64,000 nucleotides of DNA. Source: Lachnospiraceae bacterium. GTDB taxonomy: Bacteria; Bacillota; Clostridia; Lachnospirales; Lachnospiraceae. This document shows positions 45,901 to 54,379 of the stretch, piece after piece (positions within the stretch are counted from its first letter, which is position 1; each line of letters starts with the position of its first letter). Position numbers and translations under genes: made by a program. The notes below the pieces were generated by a model. The model saw nothing but the letters and a program-made list of their open reading frames with translations. It was not told where the DNA came from and did not search any database. The stretch lies in NCBI GenBank assembly GCA_017474455.1, contig JAFVHP010000044.1, positions 62,001 through 126,000 of the forward strand, written 5' to 3'.

Positions 45901-46284
45901 AAGGTCGGGGTGCGTGTAATCCACGCCGCTGTCCACGACAGCGACCACGATGTCCGAAGTATCGACGACAGGCACCGGCTTTCCTTCCGCGTCATACGTA
46001 TTCCAGCCGTCCACGTCGATCCCGAAAGGACCGTCCGCGTTGTACTGGAGATATGTATAATCACCGGAATCGGCCGCAGCCTGTGCTTCCGGCTGTTCTG
46101 CAACAGATCCTGCTGCCTGCGCCTCCGGCTCTTCTGCCTGTATTTCCTGCACTTCAGTCTGCGCTGCCGGTCCTGCGCCTGAGCCGGTTAAGCCTTCCGC
46201 CTGTGAAACAGGCACGTACATACAGCCGGCGCAGAGGAAAAGCCCGATGGCGGCCGCCAACAATGATAAAACTCTTTTGTGCAT
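42979..46284 (-). CDS. Subtilisin-family (S8) surface lipoprotein with TIG-like, Kelch-like and repeat domains
   Basis: A 1101-residue exported serine protease. Lipobox CAGC (Cys21), Ala/Glu/Gln linker to about 70, then the S8 domain with Asp118 (VVDSGVDYTHP), His175 (HHGTHVAG), oxyanion Asn in NNSWHD, and Ser516 in GTSMATPAVSG. Between the Asn and Ser lies an insert of about 170 residues (330-505) that looks beta-rich. After the protease come a TIG-like segment (about 570-650), Kelch-like repeats (YVVGGNYY, LYVFGGND) and a C-terminal InlB-like module. It probably processes proteins at the cell surface. Start 46284 is next to GGGAG; 46299 is possible. Confidence 0.85.
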   Translation of the reverse strand: MHKRVLSLLAAAIGLFLCAGCMYVPVSQAEGLTGSGAGPAAQTEVQEIQAEEPEAQAAGSVAEQPEAQAAADSGDYTYLQYNADGPFGIDVDGWNTYDAEGKPVPVVDTSDIVVAVVDSGVDYTHPDLKNVMWDEGLDYPELVAMGGGKYGINVSPCDTHGIPYDTTDPMDDYHHGTHVAGIIAAEWNGAGISGITGGAKIMAVKCMNNNGTNSIVESIRAYEYIIAAKKAGVNVKVINNSWHDAVFGQTMDKLVREAGELGIISVFAAGNRALEIDNKDILQASFYNNPYVVIVGASDEEGKPTEFTNTSRRIVDVFAPGNKIYSTIPRLKGDIPDNAQPYEKDGRVFFSDYSLDDVTIDNNHVNSVLGFSGSAGDNSTTLTLEEHPEAGRVLRLEQDEEYGSISIDSDTFEGTEECVGGVLELYLEEPAPSVIVEVFATDIETEQGAASVLNDCPAGPCRIPFNFYDGRGASKRSFRLTIYVSKEDYEQADHVYLKSMSLTADVDAYGYDTGTSMATPAVSGEAAILSAAYPEEGADRIAARIIGSAKPADGLADISMTGGIASVRKALQDTPAPVVNAVKARESLGDEGCKELAVSGYFFGDEAGGVSIDGMSCIVKDWNDTAVMLEVPEGLAAGEHLIEVTAAGGGAGRRYDRIGTPETLFERLPLPGRELVKTPGTPGTYRVTSDEFDNTFYGIEMRSLIGFDGALYAFCNNRALQTSVFRYDIGTGEWSEVYNGGYSADSGVCTWKGKILFFANDEYDAKAYLGVFDPADCTAEYYLLNDESCENGKSMVNNGTGVYVVGGNYYHLGPIDRFTDIMSVRKLDEDSMTLVELERTGDDQGFLMGQDRCLVYDGPDTLYVFGGNDSENDLNDVYQIILSDDGNSYELKTLLYDGQPIIDDAPECQASATGAVSLADGIMFSGRVSADAEGNVTADTFTGSYGDIHFSPAGGMVSLTPVYSLCSTAYMGRYYVLGVTVSEEGGYVFAGTDVQTKPQYGDAVRISVSSSGGGTVSREGTSIGLEETAERSVESITESYESYVGANEAFMLIPEEGYRVAAVRIDGQELSEEEVLAAAKDGIALEDITADHEIYVEFVKE

Positions 46285-46327
46285 ATGCTCCCTGTCCATG
46301 AAACTAAACTTGTTTAATGACCTTTGC

Positions 46328-46819
46328 TCAATTATTCCTGAAGATCCATTTGCCGCTGCGTGAAAGCACCTCCGCCAGCAGTTCACCCAGTACATAACAG
46401 CCGATCACCTCCCCGATCGCGATATAGCCCATCAGGACGGGAATAGGAAGGTTGATACTGTAACCGTACCGCAGGACGAACGGGATGATGACAGTGTTGG
46501 ATACGATGGCGGGGATAGGGACGAGCCATCTGGAAAAGCGCAGCTTATAGCCGATAACAGCTCCGATCAGCGTGGCGATACTGCCGAAGATGACGTCCCA
46601 TATCACTGCTCCGCCAAGTATGTTCGCGAGGATGCAGCCCACGAACAGCCCGGGTATGGCCGCAGGCGTGAACAGCGGCAGGATCGTGAGAGCTTCAGCG
46701 ATCCTGACCTGTACGGCGCCGAAGGAGATCGGCGCAAAGATGAGCGTCAGCACGACATAGACGGCCGCAATGGCCGCGCCTCGTGTAAGGAAATTCAGAT
46801 CAAATTTCGTATTTTTCAT
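46328..46819 (-). CDS. queT: QueT family transporter
   Basis: A 163-residue membrane protein with five or six hydrophobic segments. The N-terminal AAIAAVYVVLTLIFAPISFG, then VQVRIAEALTILPLFTP and LANILGGA, match QueT, the substrate-specific component for queuosine precursors in ECF-type uptake. No preQ1 riboswitch was recognised upstream. It follows an amidohydrolase gene by 45 bases and may be cotranscribed with it. Confidence 0.88.
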   Translation of the reverse strand: MKNTKFDLNFLTRGAAIAAVYVVLTLIFAPISFGAVQVRIAEALTILPLFTPAAIPGLFVGCILANILGGAVIWDVIFGSIATLIGAVIGYKLRFSRWLVPIPAIVSNTVIIPFVLRYGYSINLPIPVLMGYIAIGEVIGCYVLGELLAEVLSRSGKWIFRNN

Positions 46820-46864
46820 AAAAGACCTGCCTGGTATTATTCTGCTGTGTAAATCCGCCGCTGC

Positions 46865-48031
46865 TTATTCCGCCGTGTTCTTCACGCGGATCTTCCCGTC
46901 CACGATCACATACCGGACGGCTGTATCGCTGACCAGCGGGTCGCCGTCCGTCAGCACGATATCCGCGTCCTTGCCGGCTTCCAGGCTGCCGACACGGTCT
47001 TCGATGCCGATGTGCCTGGCGGGATTGATCGTGATCGCCTGCAGCGCCTTGAAAGGATCCATGCCGGCTTTCACCGCGAGACCGGCGCAGAGAGGCAGGT
47101 ACTGCTGCGGGATGACCGGCGCGTCTGTGATGATCGAGACCTGGAGGCCTGCTGCCGAAAGGATCCCCGGCGTCGACCAGGATTTGTTCAGCAGTTCCAG
47201 CTTGGAAGCGTTGGTCAGGGTCGGGCCGACGGCGACCGGAACGCCTGCCGCTTTCAGTTCATCCACGATCAGGTGTCCTTCCGTGCAGTGCTCGATGGTG
47301 ATCTTTACGTCGAATTCCTTCGCGATGCGGATGGCGGTCATGATGTCGTCGCTGCGGTGGGCATGCGCTTTCAGCGGGATCTCCCTCTTCAGGACGGGGA
47401 TCAGCGCCTCCATCTTCATATCGAACTTCGGCTGCTTGGTGATATCATCCCCGGCTGCTTCCTTACGGAGCATGTAATCGCGCGCCGTAAAGAGCATCTC
47501 CCTCAGCTTTGCAGCCGTCGTCATGCGGGCGGAGTCTACCTTGTCCTTATAGCAGCGCTTCGGGTTCTCGCCGAAGGCACACTTCATGGCGACTTCCGGC
47601 CTGATCATGGCCTCTTCGACCGTATTGCCGTACAGCTTTACCGCCAGGAAAGTACCACCCAGGACGTTCGCGGAACCGGGGCCCGCCGCCACGCTCGTCA
47701 CGCCGCCGGTCAGGGCCATCGGGATCGCCGCATCCTGCGCATAATAGCTGTCCATCCCGCGCAGCTGGGGACAGCAGATGTCATTCATCTCGTTATAATC
47801 GTAAGTCGTGCCGGTCGGCCCGCCGTATCCGTCCAGGCCGATATGGCTGTGGGCATCCACGAATCCGGGATAAGCGTGGAGACCTGACGCGTCCAGGATC
47901 TCCTCTTCCTGACCCGCTTCCGGATCTGCCTTTCCCCCAATCGAGACCAGCTTTCCGTCCCTGACCAGGATATCCCCTTTATAGGCTTTCTTATGCACCG
48001 CGTCGTGTATGACGGCATTTCTGATGATCAT
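46865..48031 (-). CDS. Amidohydrolase, imidazolonepropionase-like
   Basis: A 388-residue metal-dependent hydrolase of the amidohydrolase superfamily. Metal ligands are seen in VDAHSHIG (HxH), Lys in MKCAFGENPKR, His in KAHAHRSDD, IEHCTEGH and the catalytic Asp in SIITDAPV. The substrate is unknown; related proteins act on cyclic amides and N-acyl compounds. It lies 23 bases downstream of the SIS-domain gene, suggesting a shared transcript. Confidence 0.85.
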   Translation of the reverse strand: MIIRNAVIHDAVHKKAYKGDILVRDGKLVSIGGKADPEAGQEEEILDASGLHAYPGFVDAHSHIGLDGYGGPTGTTYDYNEMNDICCPQLRGMDSYYAQDAAIPMALTGGVTSVAAGPGSANVLGGTFLAVKLYGNTVEEAMIRPEVAMKCAFGENPKRCYKDKVDSARMTTAAKLREMLFTARDYMLRKEAAGDDITKQPKFDMKMEALIPVLKREIPLKAHAHRSDDIMTAIRIAKEFDVKITIEHCTEGHLIVDELKAAGVPVAVGPTLTNASKLELLNKSWSTPGILSAAGLQVSIITDAPVIPQQYLPLCAGLAVKAGMDPFKALQAITINPARHIGIEDRVGSLEAGKDADIVLTDGDPLVSDTAVRYVIVDGKIRVKNTAE

Positions 48032-48054
48032 TTATGTCTCCTTTCCGCATCTGT

Positions 48055-48615
48055 TTATTCTACGTTCCTGTGCCTCTTTTCCATCTCTTCATCCGTGATG
48101 CCGTACGCATCCTTATACATCATGGAGACGATATCGAAGAACAGGAACAAGGCCTGTTCGAAGAGGTTGCCCATCAGCTGGCGGGTCGGCACCATTTCCC
48201 CTTCCGCACGGTAGGCTTCCGCAGGAACACGGACGATAAGGTCCGCCATATCCTGGATCGTTCCCTTTTCCGCGGCGGTGATAAGCGCGATATCCGCGCC
48301 CTGTTCCTTCGCCCGCTGACAGATATAGATCTCGTGTCCGATCTCTCCGGAGCCGGATGTGCAGATCAGCAAATCGCCCGGCCAGATCCCCGGTGTAGTG
48401 TCATCCCAGATCCAGTAAGCCTGTTTCCCCAGATGCATCAGACGCATCGTAAATGCCCTGGTAGAGAGGCCTTCCCGTCCGACCCCCAGCAGGAAGATCC
48501 GTTCCGCGTCATGTATCTTTTGCAGAAGCATAGTTATTTCTTCCTCGCGAATGCAGTCTGAGACCTGCCTGAGTTCCTCCAGGACCAGTAAAGAATATTC
48601 TTCGTATGTTTTCAT
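48055..48615 (-). CDS. SIS-domain sugar isomerase, HxlB-like
   Basis: A 186-residue SIS-fold protein. IFLLGVGREGLSTRAFTMRL and ICTSGSGEIGHEI are the two phosphosugar-binding loops, and the C-terminal FEQALFLFFDIV helix is typical of 6-phospho-3-hexuloisomerase relatives. No hexulose-phosphate synthase partner is nearby, so another phosphosugar may be the substrate. The start at 48615 has a GGAAGGAG site. Confidence 0.8.
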   Translation of the reverse strand: MKTYEEYSLLVLEELRQVSDCIREEEITMLLQKIHDAERIFLLGVGREGLSTRAFTMRLMHLGKQAYWIWDDTTPGIWPGDLLICTSGSGEIGHEIYICQRAKEQGADIALITAAEKGTIQDMADLIVRVPAEAYRAEGEMVPTRQLMGNLFEQALFLFFDIVSMMYKDAYGITDEEMEKRHRNVE

Positions 48616-48972
48616 GATCGCTCCTTCCGTCCGGGAACATATCAAAGATCCGGGGTACACGCCGAAGACGCATTATCCGCAGATCTTTCCGCTGTTTGCC
48701 ATGGCGGTCCCCCACAGATATATTGAACACTGTAATCGTTTCAAAATCAATGTGGTACGGGACGATCCGGCCGGCTTTCTGCACTTGAAAACAGGCAGAA
48801 CGCCCCCGACAGATACGTGTACTTATCAGCCGGTGCTGTGATTGTAATAAACTCCCGGTGCCGTTATCATGATACTGTTCGGCGGTCATCCGGCGAAGAC
48901 TTTCCGGCATTTTTTGTGCATTTCCCGGGCAGCGGACCGGAGCTGTTAATTCCGTATGAGGGACGGATAATT
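48616..48972. other. Divergent intergenic region
   Basis: Between the SIS gene (minus) and the acyltransferase gene (plus) I see no gene, clear hairpin or well-spaced promoter. The upstream in-frame extension of the acyltransferase has no ribosome site and is not counted as coding. Confidence 0.4.
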
Positions 48973-50238
48973 ATGAAGATCAAAAACAGAGAGCTTTCAT
49001 ATGCGGAAGTCATGGCGCTTCCCCAGGAAAAGCACATGCAGCCGAAAAGGCCGGATCTGTTTTTCCGAACGTTGCTTACGGTACTGGGCGCTCCGGACCT
49101 TAAGGCAACGGATTTTTCGCTGGAAACGGAAGGTATGGAGAAGCTTGGCCGCGGTGAACCGGCGCTTTTCCTGATGAACCATTCCAGCTTCATTGACCTC
49201 AAGATCGCCGGATCGGTCCTCTACCCGCGTCCGTTCAACATCATCTGCACCTCCGACGGCTTTGTGGGAAAGAAGGGGCTGATGCGGAATCTGGGCTGCA
49301 TCCCGACCAGGAAATTCATTACGGACACCACGCTGGTCCGTGACATGATCTATGCCGTACGAACGCTGCACGATTCGATCCTCATGTATCCGGAGGCCAG
49401 CTACACTTTTGACGGCACGGCTACGCCCCTGCCGGACTCTTTGGGAAAGCTGCTGAAGCTCCTGAACGTCCCCGTCGTCATGATCAGGACAGACGGCGCT
49501 TTTCTGCGGGATCCGCTCTATAACATGCTGCAGCTCCGAAAGGTGAAGGTCAGCGCGGCCATGCGCTATATTCTTTCTCCGGAGGAGATCCGGGAGAAAA
49601 GCCCGGCGGAGCTGAACGACATTCCGAAAGAGCTTTTCACCTTCGACAACTTCCGCAGTCAGCAGGAAAAAGGCATCCGCGTTACAGAGCTTTTCCGGGC
49701 GGACGGCCTGAACCGCGTGCTTTATAAATGTCCGCAGTGCGGCACCGAAGGGCAGATGCTCGGCAAGGGGACAAGGCTGTCCTGCGCTTGCTGCGGCAAG
49801 AGCTGGGAACTGACGGAGACCGGATTCCTGAAAGCGGATGACGGCGTGGATATCTTTGACCACATTCCCGACTGGTATGCCTGGGAACGGGACTGCGTCC
49901 GGAAGGAGCTGCTGGACGGCACCTACCGGCTGGACGTCCCGGTACTGGTCCGTATGCTGGTCGACAGCAAATGTCTCTATACTGTCGGCGAAGGCCGACT
50001 CACGCACGGCCTTGAAGGCTTTCATCTGACAGGATGCGGCGGACAGCTGGATTACGTGCATACGCCTTCCATGTCCTACAGCCTGTATTCCGACTATTAC
50101 TGGTATGAGCTGGGCGATATGATCTGCATCGGCGACAGCCGCGCGCTCTATTACTGCTTTCCCCTTGAAGGCGGCGATATCGTCGCAAAGACCCGCCTTG
50201 CAGCGGAAGAACTCTATAAGATCAAAAAACCCCGGTGA
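48973..50238 (+). CDS. PlsC-like acyltransferase with C-terminal zinc ribbon
   Basis: A 421-residue protein. The acyltransferase domain has NHSSFID at residues 69-75 (the NHx4D catalytic motif) and a PEASYTFDG block in place of the usual EGTR. Around 255-285 a CPQC...CACC zinc ribbon appears, followed by a 130-residue C-terminal domain I do not recognise. It probably transfers acyl chains to a phospholipid or glycolipid precursor, but the zinc ribbon is not usual for plain PlsC. Start 48973 has an AGGG site. Confidence 0.8.
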   Translation: MKIKNRELSYAEVMALPQEKHMQPKRPDLFFRTLLTVLGAPDLKATDFSLETEGMEKLGRGEPALFLMNHSSFIDLKIAGSVLYPRPFNIICTSDGFVGKKGLMRNLGCIPTRKFITDTTLVRDMIYAVRTLHDSILMYPEASYTFDGTATPLPDSLGKLLKLLNVPVVMIRTDGAFLRDPLYNMLQLRKVKVSAAMRYILSPEEIREKSPAELNDIPKELFTFDNFRSQQEKGIRVTELFRADGLNRVLYKCPQCGTEGQMLGKGTRLSCACCGKSWELTETGFLKADDGVDIFDHIPDWYAWERDCVRKELLDGTYRLDVPVLVRMLVDSKCLYTVGEGRLTHGLEGFHLTGCGGQLDYVHTPSMSYSLYSDYYWYELGDMICIGDSRALYYCFPLEGGDIVAKTRLAAEELYKIKKPR

Positions 50239-50253
50239 TCGGATCACCGGGGT
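50224..50253. terminator. Bidirectional terminator
   Basis: ACCCCGGTGATC and its complement form a perfect palindrome (50229-50253). Six T residues follow on the minus strand, and T-rich sequence follows on the plus strand; it serves both the acyltransferase and GH43 genes. Confidence 0.8.
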
Positions 50254-50284
50254 CTTTGCTTATTTTTTAATTTATTTTTCCGTC

Positions 50285-51931
50285 TTATTTTTCCTGATAG
50301 CTGAACCAGTCGAAAATGGCTTCGTTATCGCTTTCCTTTTCACCGCCTGTGGCAAACATGCCGATGCAGGTGCCGACCATGCTGCCGTCGACTTCGACGT
50401 TGATGTGCCTGCCGTCCATGCCCAGGTAAAGCGGCTTCAGATGGTCTTCGTCCGGGCCGTACCAGAAGTCGTGCGTCTGGTCTTTGACTTTCATGACGAT
50501 GACGATGTCTCCGCCGTCCCACGGTACTCTGGCGTATTCGGTCCTGGTCGTGACCGGCTTGAAATCAGGATGGAACATGGGCAGGTCCGAATGTGTGGAT
50601 ACTTCCACCGCCCTTAAGTAGACCTGTCCGTCCTCCTGCATCAGTTCCGCGCGGAACGAGTTGTTGTTCCTCTGCAGGACGAGCATGTCTGCCGCTTCAC
50701 TGCCGGAAGGATCGAACGACATCTTCATGGCCGTTTCGAAATGGTATGACTGCTGGCGGCGCAGCACAGCACTCATGCAGTCGTCCCTGACAGGGTCCTT
50801 GCGCGGCGCGCGCCAGTCGAAGGGCTTGATATCCCTGTCGGGAGTGCGGCGCAGGCATTTCAGATGCATCGCGCCGTCTTTGATCTTCCAGAAGTCCTGA
50901 TAGGGCGTGCCCCAGAAGATCCACCGATGATCCAGGGTATCCGAATCGAAGTCGTCCCTGCCCTGTCTGCAGATGTCTGTCCCGTAAGGCGTCCACGGCA
51001 GCGATGCCGGCGCGGGATAAGTCCAGTCGATCTTGCCGCTTTCCGGCGAGAACACAGGCCAGCCCCTTTCCCAGACCACGGGGCAGATAAAGGTCTCCCT
51101 GCCGATATTCTTGTACTGTCCCGAGTTGGTGCGGCTGGCCAGCATCACTGCCCACCAGCTGCCGTCCGGCAGGTCTACGAGGTCCGCGTGCCCGACGTTG
51201 GCGATGGCGGCTGTGTAGCCGAACTGCCTGTGGGTCATCACGGGATTGGCCGGATTGCCTTCATACCAGTCGAAAATATTCCTGGCCCTGGCGATGGTGA
51301 CCGCGTGCCAGTGCTCAGTGCCGCCTTCGCCGATCATCAGATAATACCAGCCGTCTTTTTTGTAAATATGCGGTGCCTCCGGTGAAGGCGCGTTGTGCAG
51401 GGCACAGTTCCAGATATCGTGCTTTTCGCCGATAACATGGAAATTCTCGATATCGAATTCGGCTGCCCAGATGCCGCGTTCTTCCTTCCCGTCGGGATTG
51501 ACGATATTCCCGGTCGACATAACATAGCACTTCCCGTCGTCGTCGAAGAACAGCGAAGCATCGATGCCCGGGACGTCCGGAAGCACATGAGGCTCGGACC
51601 ACGGCCCCGCCGGGTCTTTCGCCGTGATGATATAGTTGCCGCCCTGGCTGAAATTCATGTTGATGATATAAAACGTCCCGTTATGGTACCGGATGGTCGG
51701 CGCCATACAGCCGCCGCCAAAGCTGCCGCATTCCAGCTCAAAGCCGTTCTCAGGCGTCATCGCATAGCTGATCTGCTCCCAGTTCGCCAAGTCCCGGCTG
51801 TGGAACACCGGGATGCCGGGGCACATCTCGAAGGAGGAAGTGATCAGGTAAAAGTCGTCCCCGACGCGGCAGATGGACGGATCCGGATAATATCCCGGAA
51901 GTATCGGATTATGTATCAGTCTTTCTTCCAT
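50285..51931 (-). CDS. Glycoside hydrolase family 43 beta-xylosidase/arabinofuranosidase
   Basis: A 548-residue enzyme with no signal peptide. The five-bladed propeller carries the catalytic triad: base Asp17 (YPDPS), pKa-tuning Asp124 (GIDASLF) and acid Glu185 (SPEAPHIY). A C-terminal beta-sandwich follows from about residue 340, as in GH43 subfamilies active on xylo-oligosaccharides. It is the second gene after a carboxylesterase, so the pair may deesterify and hydrolyse imported arabinoxylan pieces. Start 51931 has an AAAGGTG site. Confidence 0.9.
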   Translation of the reverse strand: MEERLIHNPILPGYYPDPSICRVGDDFYLITSSFEMCPGIPVFHSRDLANWEQISYAMTPENGFELECGSFGGGCMAPTIRYHNGTFYIINMNFSQGGNYIITAKDPAGPWSEPHVLPDVPGIDASLFFDDDGKCYVMSTGNIVNPDGKEERGIWAAEFDIENFHVIGEKHDIWNCALHNAPSPEAPHIYKKDGWYYLMIGEGGTEHWHAVTIARARNIFDWYEGNPANPVMTHRQFGYTAAIANVGHADLVDLPDGSWWAVMLASRTNSGQYKNIGRETFICPVVWERGWPVFSPESGKIDWTYPAPASLPWTPYGTDICRQGRDDFDSDTLDHRWIFWGTPYQDFWKIKDGAMHLKCLRRTPDRDIKPFDWRAPRKDPVRDDCMSAVLRRQQSYHFETAMKMSFDPSGSEAADMLVLQRNNNSFRAELMQEDGQVYLRAVEVSTHSDLPMFHPDFKPVTTRTEYARVPWDGGDIVIVMKVKDQTHDFWYGPDEDHLKPLYLGMDGRHINVEVDGSMVGTCIGMFATGGEKESDNEAIFDWFSYQEK

Positions 51932-51987
51932 GAGATCACCTTTCCCGGCAGCTATTTGCTGCCGATCTGTCATCATTCGGTTGTGTA

Positions 51988-53577
51988 TCAGTATACCCAG
52001 GCCTGGCCTTCGTCATCGTCGTCATCATCCTTCATCATGGCTGCGAAGTCGAAGCTGAAGGGGGGCTTGATGCTGTCGAGATAAGGGACGAGCTCTTCAT
52101 CGTGGTTCGTGCGCACCTCGGTCTTCTCGTCGAAGATCATAGTGTGCAGTTCTTCGGCAGTGCAGGGATCCCATTTAGGAAGGCCTTCGCCGTTGGGATC
52201 GCCGGTCCTGGCGAAATTAACGAAAGCGGAGAACATCTCCTGCTCCAGCCTGTCTGTCACGCCCGGGATCTGGGTCGCGGGCACGAGGTCCGCGTTATGG
52301 AAGAAATAACCGATGTCCGAGCAGTGCCCGCAGGGCGTTCCGCCGCCGTACGGGAAGATGGCGCCGAACATGTAGGAGTAGACCGGCGCCGAAGACTCCG
52401 CGGCTTTTTTATGGAGATAAGCTATCGTCGCAGGCCTGAACATCGTGTCCACATCCTTGGCGTACACAATGTTCTTGCCGGGATAGGCTTTCTTATACAT
52501 TTCAATGAGCTTATCCGCCTTTTCCTCGCCGAACTGGTCCACAATGACCTGCCTGCGCTCTTCTTCGGAAAGGGCTTCCTTGTCCGGCGTCATCGGCGCC
52601 ATGTTGAATTCCCCGATGACCGTCCCTACCATGGTCGGGATCGTACGGTAATAATCCGAGAAATCGACGTGCAGCGGATCGCCCTTGTGCCATTCGTTGG
52701 CGGAAGGACGCCAGCTGACATTCCTTCCTTCAGCACGGAACTTCGCGACAGCCGCGTTGACGGCTTCGATCAGGTGTGTTGTGGGTGCTTTGATCATGAC
52801 CTGGATATCATCCGTATCGGGATCGAGTTCCTTCAGGATCGCCCTGGCCAGCTCCTCGCCGTCCACGTCGTTCTGCATGATGCCGCCAGAGAGGACGCCG
52901 CTCATGACGATCGCCCTGTGGAAAAGGCCCGCCGCTGCCGGCATCTGGCCCATGTCCGTCACCTTTCCGCCTCCGCCGGACTGACCGAAGATCGTCACAT
53001 TGTCAGGATCCCCGCCGAAGCCGGCGATATTATCGTGCACCCACTGCAGCGCGGCGACAAGGTCGGCCACGCCCGCATTCGCGGAATTCTTATACTGTTC
53101 GCCGAAAGCCGACATATCCAGGAATCCGAAAACGTTCAGCCTGTGGTTGACCGTGACCACGACGACATCGCCGTACCTGGCCAGGTTGGCACCGTCGTAG
53201 GCCGACTGCTCGATCGAAGAACCATCCGAGTATCCGCCGCCGTGGAACCATACCATGACCGGCTTTTTCTCATTTTCACCAAGTGCCGGCGACCACACGT
53301 TCAGGTACTGGCAGTTCTCATTGGTCGGCCAGAAGCGGTGGGGCGTCATGACCTCGCCCACCGGCCTGGGGCTTCCCAGTGTCGGGCAGATATAGCCGTA
53401 GCTCAACGCGTCCTTCACGCCCTCCCAGGGCTTGACGGGGCGCGGTGCCTCGAAACGCCTGGCCTTCGCGTAGCGTATGCCATGGAAAGTATAAATGCCG
53501 TCATACTGGAACCCGCGCAGCTTCCCCGCCTTTGTCTGTACGATAGGCTCCGTCAAAGTGCATAAAAACTGTTTCAT
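51988..53577 (-). CDS. Type B carboxylesterase
   Basis: A 529-residue cytoplasmic alpha/beta hydrolase of the carboxylesterase/CE10 type: oxyanion loop VWFHGGGYSDGS, nucleophile Ser200 in FGQSGGGG (Gln for the usual Glu), the acid region VIGEFNMAP, and His in CGHCSDIGYFFHN. It sits 56 bases upstream of GH43, so it likely removes ester groups from imported oligosaccharides or aryl glycosides. It ends in an Asp-rich tail (MMKDDDDDDEGQ). Confidence 0.88.
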   Translation of the reverse strand: MKQFLCTLTEPIVQTKAGKLRGFQYDGIYTFHGIRYAKARRFEAPRPVKPWEGVKDALSYGYICPTLGSPRPVGEVMTPHRFWPTNENCQYLNVWSPALGENEKKPVMVWFHGGGYSDGSSIEQSAYDGANLARYGDVVVVTVNHRLNVFGFLDMSAFGEQYKNSANAGVADLVAALQWVHDNIAGFGGDPDNVTIFGQSGGGGKVTDMGQMPAAAGLFHRAIVMSGVLSGGIMQNDVDGEELARAILKELDPDTDDIQVMIKAPTTHLIEAVNAAVAKFRAEGRNVSWRPSANEWHKGDPLHVDFSDYYRTIPTMVGTVIGEFNMAPMTPDKEALSEEERRQVIVDQFGEEKADKLIEMYKKAYPGKNIVYAKDVDTMFRPATIAYLHKKAAESSAPVYSYMFGAIFPYGGGTPCGHCSDIGYFFHNADLVPATQIPGVTDRLEQEMFSAFVNFARTGDPNGEGLPKWDPCTAEELHTMIFDEKTEVRTNHDEELVPYLDSIKPPFSFDFAAMMKDDDDDDEGQAWVY

Positions 53578-53713
53578 TGTAGACCCCCTTATTTCTCTTC
53601 CTTCTTCCGGGCTGCCAACAGGCCAAAAGCCCGTACGTCTTTGCTTATTCTACTGCTTTTATTATACACGCGCAGCTGCGTGCACAGAACTGAAAATCTG
53701 CAGTCGCAGCCGG

Positions 53714-54340
53714 TCACTTTCCGTCCGGGAAGCTGGTGAAGCATCCGCTCTCGACTTCCGGATAACCGTATCTTTCCCTTGCATCCGCGATCGCCCTGAT
53801 CAGAAAGCTCATGTTCCTTGCCAGGTTTCTCATGGTCTGCAGGCCTTCCCGGTCTTTTCTGACATCGTCCGCGATAAAACCGTGCACCTGATTCCAGTAT
53901 GTTGAAGAAGCCACCGGCATGCCGCTGATCGTGAAGTATTTGTTCAGCACGTCAAAGCTTGCGGTATTGCCCCCTCTTCTGCAGCTGACGACGGCAGCGC
54001 CCACTTTCATGTGCTTTGAAAAATGTGTGCTGTAGAACAGCCTGTCCATGAAGGAGATAATATTCCCGTTCGGAGACCCGTAATATACAGGGCTCCCAAC
54101 GACCAGGCCATCCGCCTCTTCAAACTCTGGCGCCACCTCATTCACAAGATCATCGAACACGCATTTTCCGGCTTCACCGCACTTATTGCATGAAATGCAT
54201 CCGCGGATATCCTTTGTCCCCACCTGGATCAGTTCTGTCGCAACGCCTTCTTCCTCAAACACCCTGCGCATTTCTTCGAGCGCGGTCGCCGTACAGCCGT
54301 GCGGGTGTGCGCTCCCGTTCAGCAATAGTACTTTACTCAA
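53714..54340 (-). CDS. Flavodoxin-like NAD(P)H oxidoreductase A
   Basis: A 208-residue FMN-dependent reductase: LLLNGSAHPHGCT phosphate loop, GCISCNKCGEAGKC with four cysteines, and GSPVYYGSPNG isoalloxazine loop. The cysteine pattern recalls iron-sulfur flavoproteins and related reductases. It lies 39 bases downstream of a paralogue and is cotranscribed with it. Electron acceptor is unknown. Confidence 0.8.
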   Translation of the reverse strand: MSKVLLLNGSAHPHGCTATALEEMRRVFEEEGVATELIQVGTKDIRGCISCNKCGEAGKCVFDDLVNEVAPEFEEADGLVVGSPVYYGSPNGNIISFMDRLFYSTHFSKHMKVGAAVVSCRRGGNTASFDVLNKYFTISGMPVASSTYWNQVHGFIADDVRKDREGLQTMRNLARNMSFLIRAIADARERYGYPEVESGCFTSFPDGK

Positions 54341-54379
54341 TCATCGATCCTCCATTTTCCATCTTTCCCAATTCGATTT

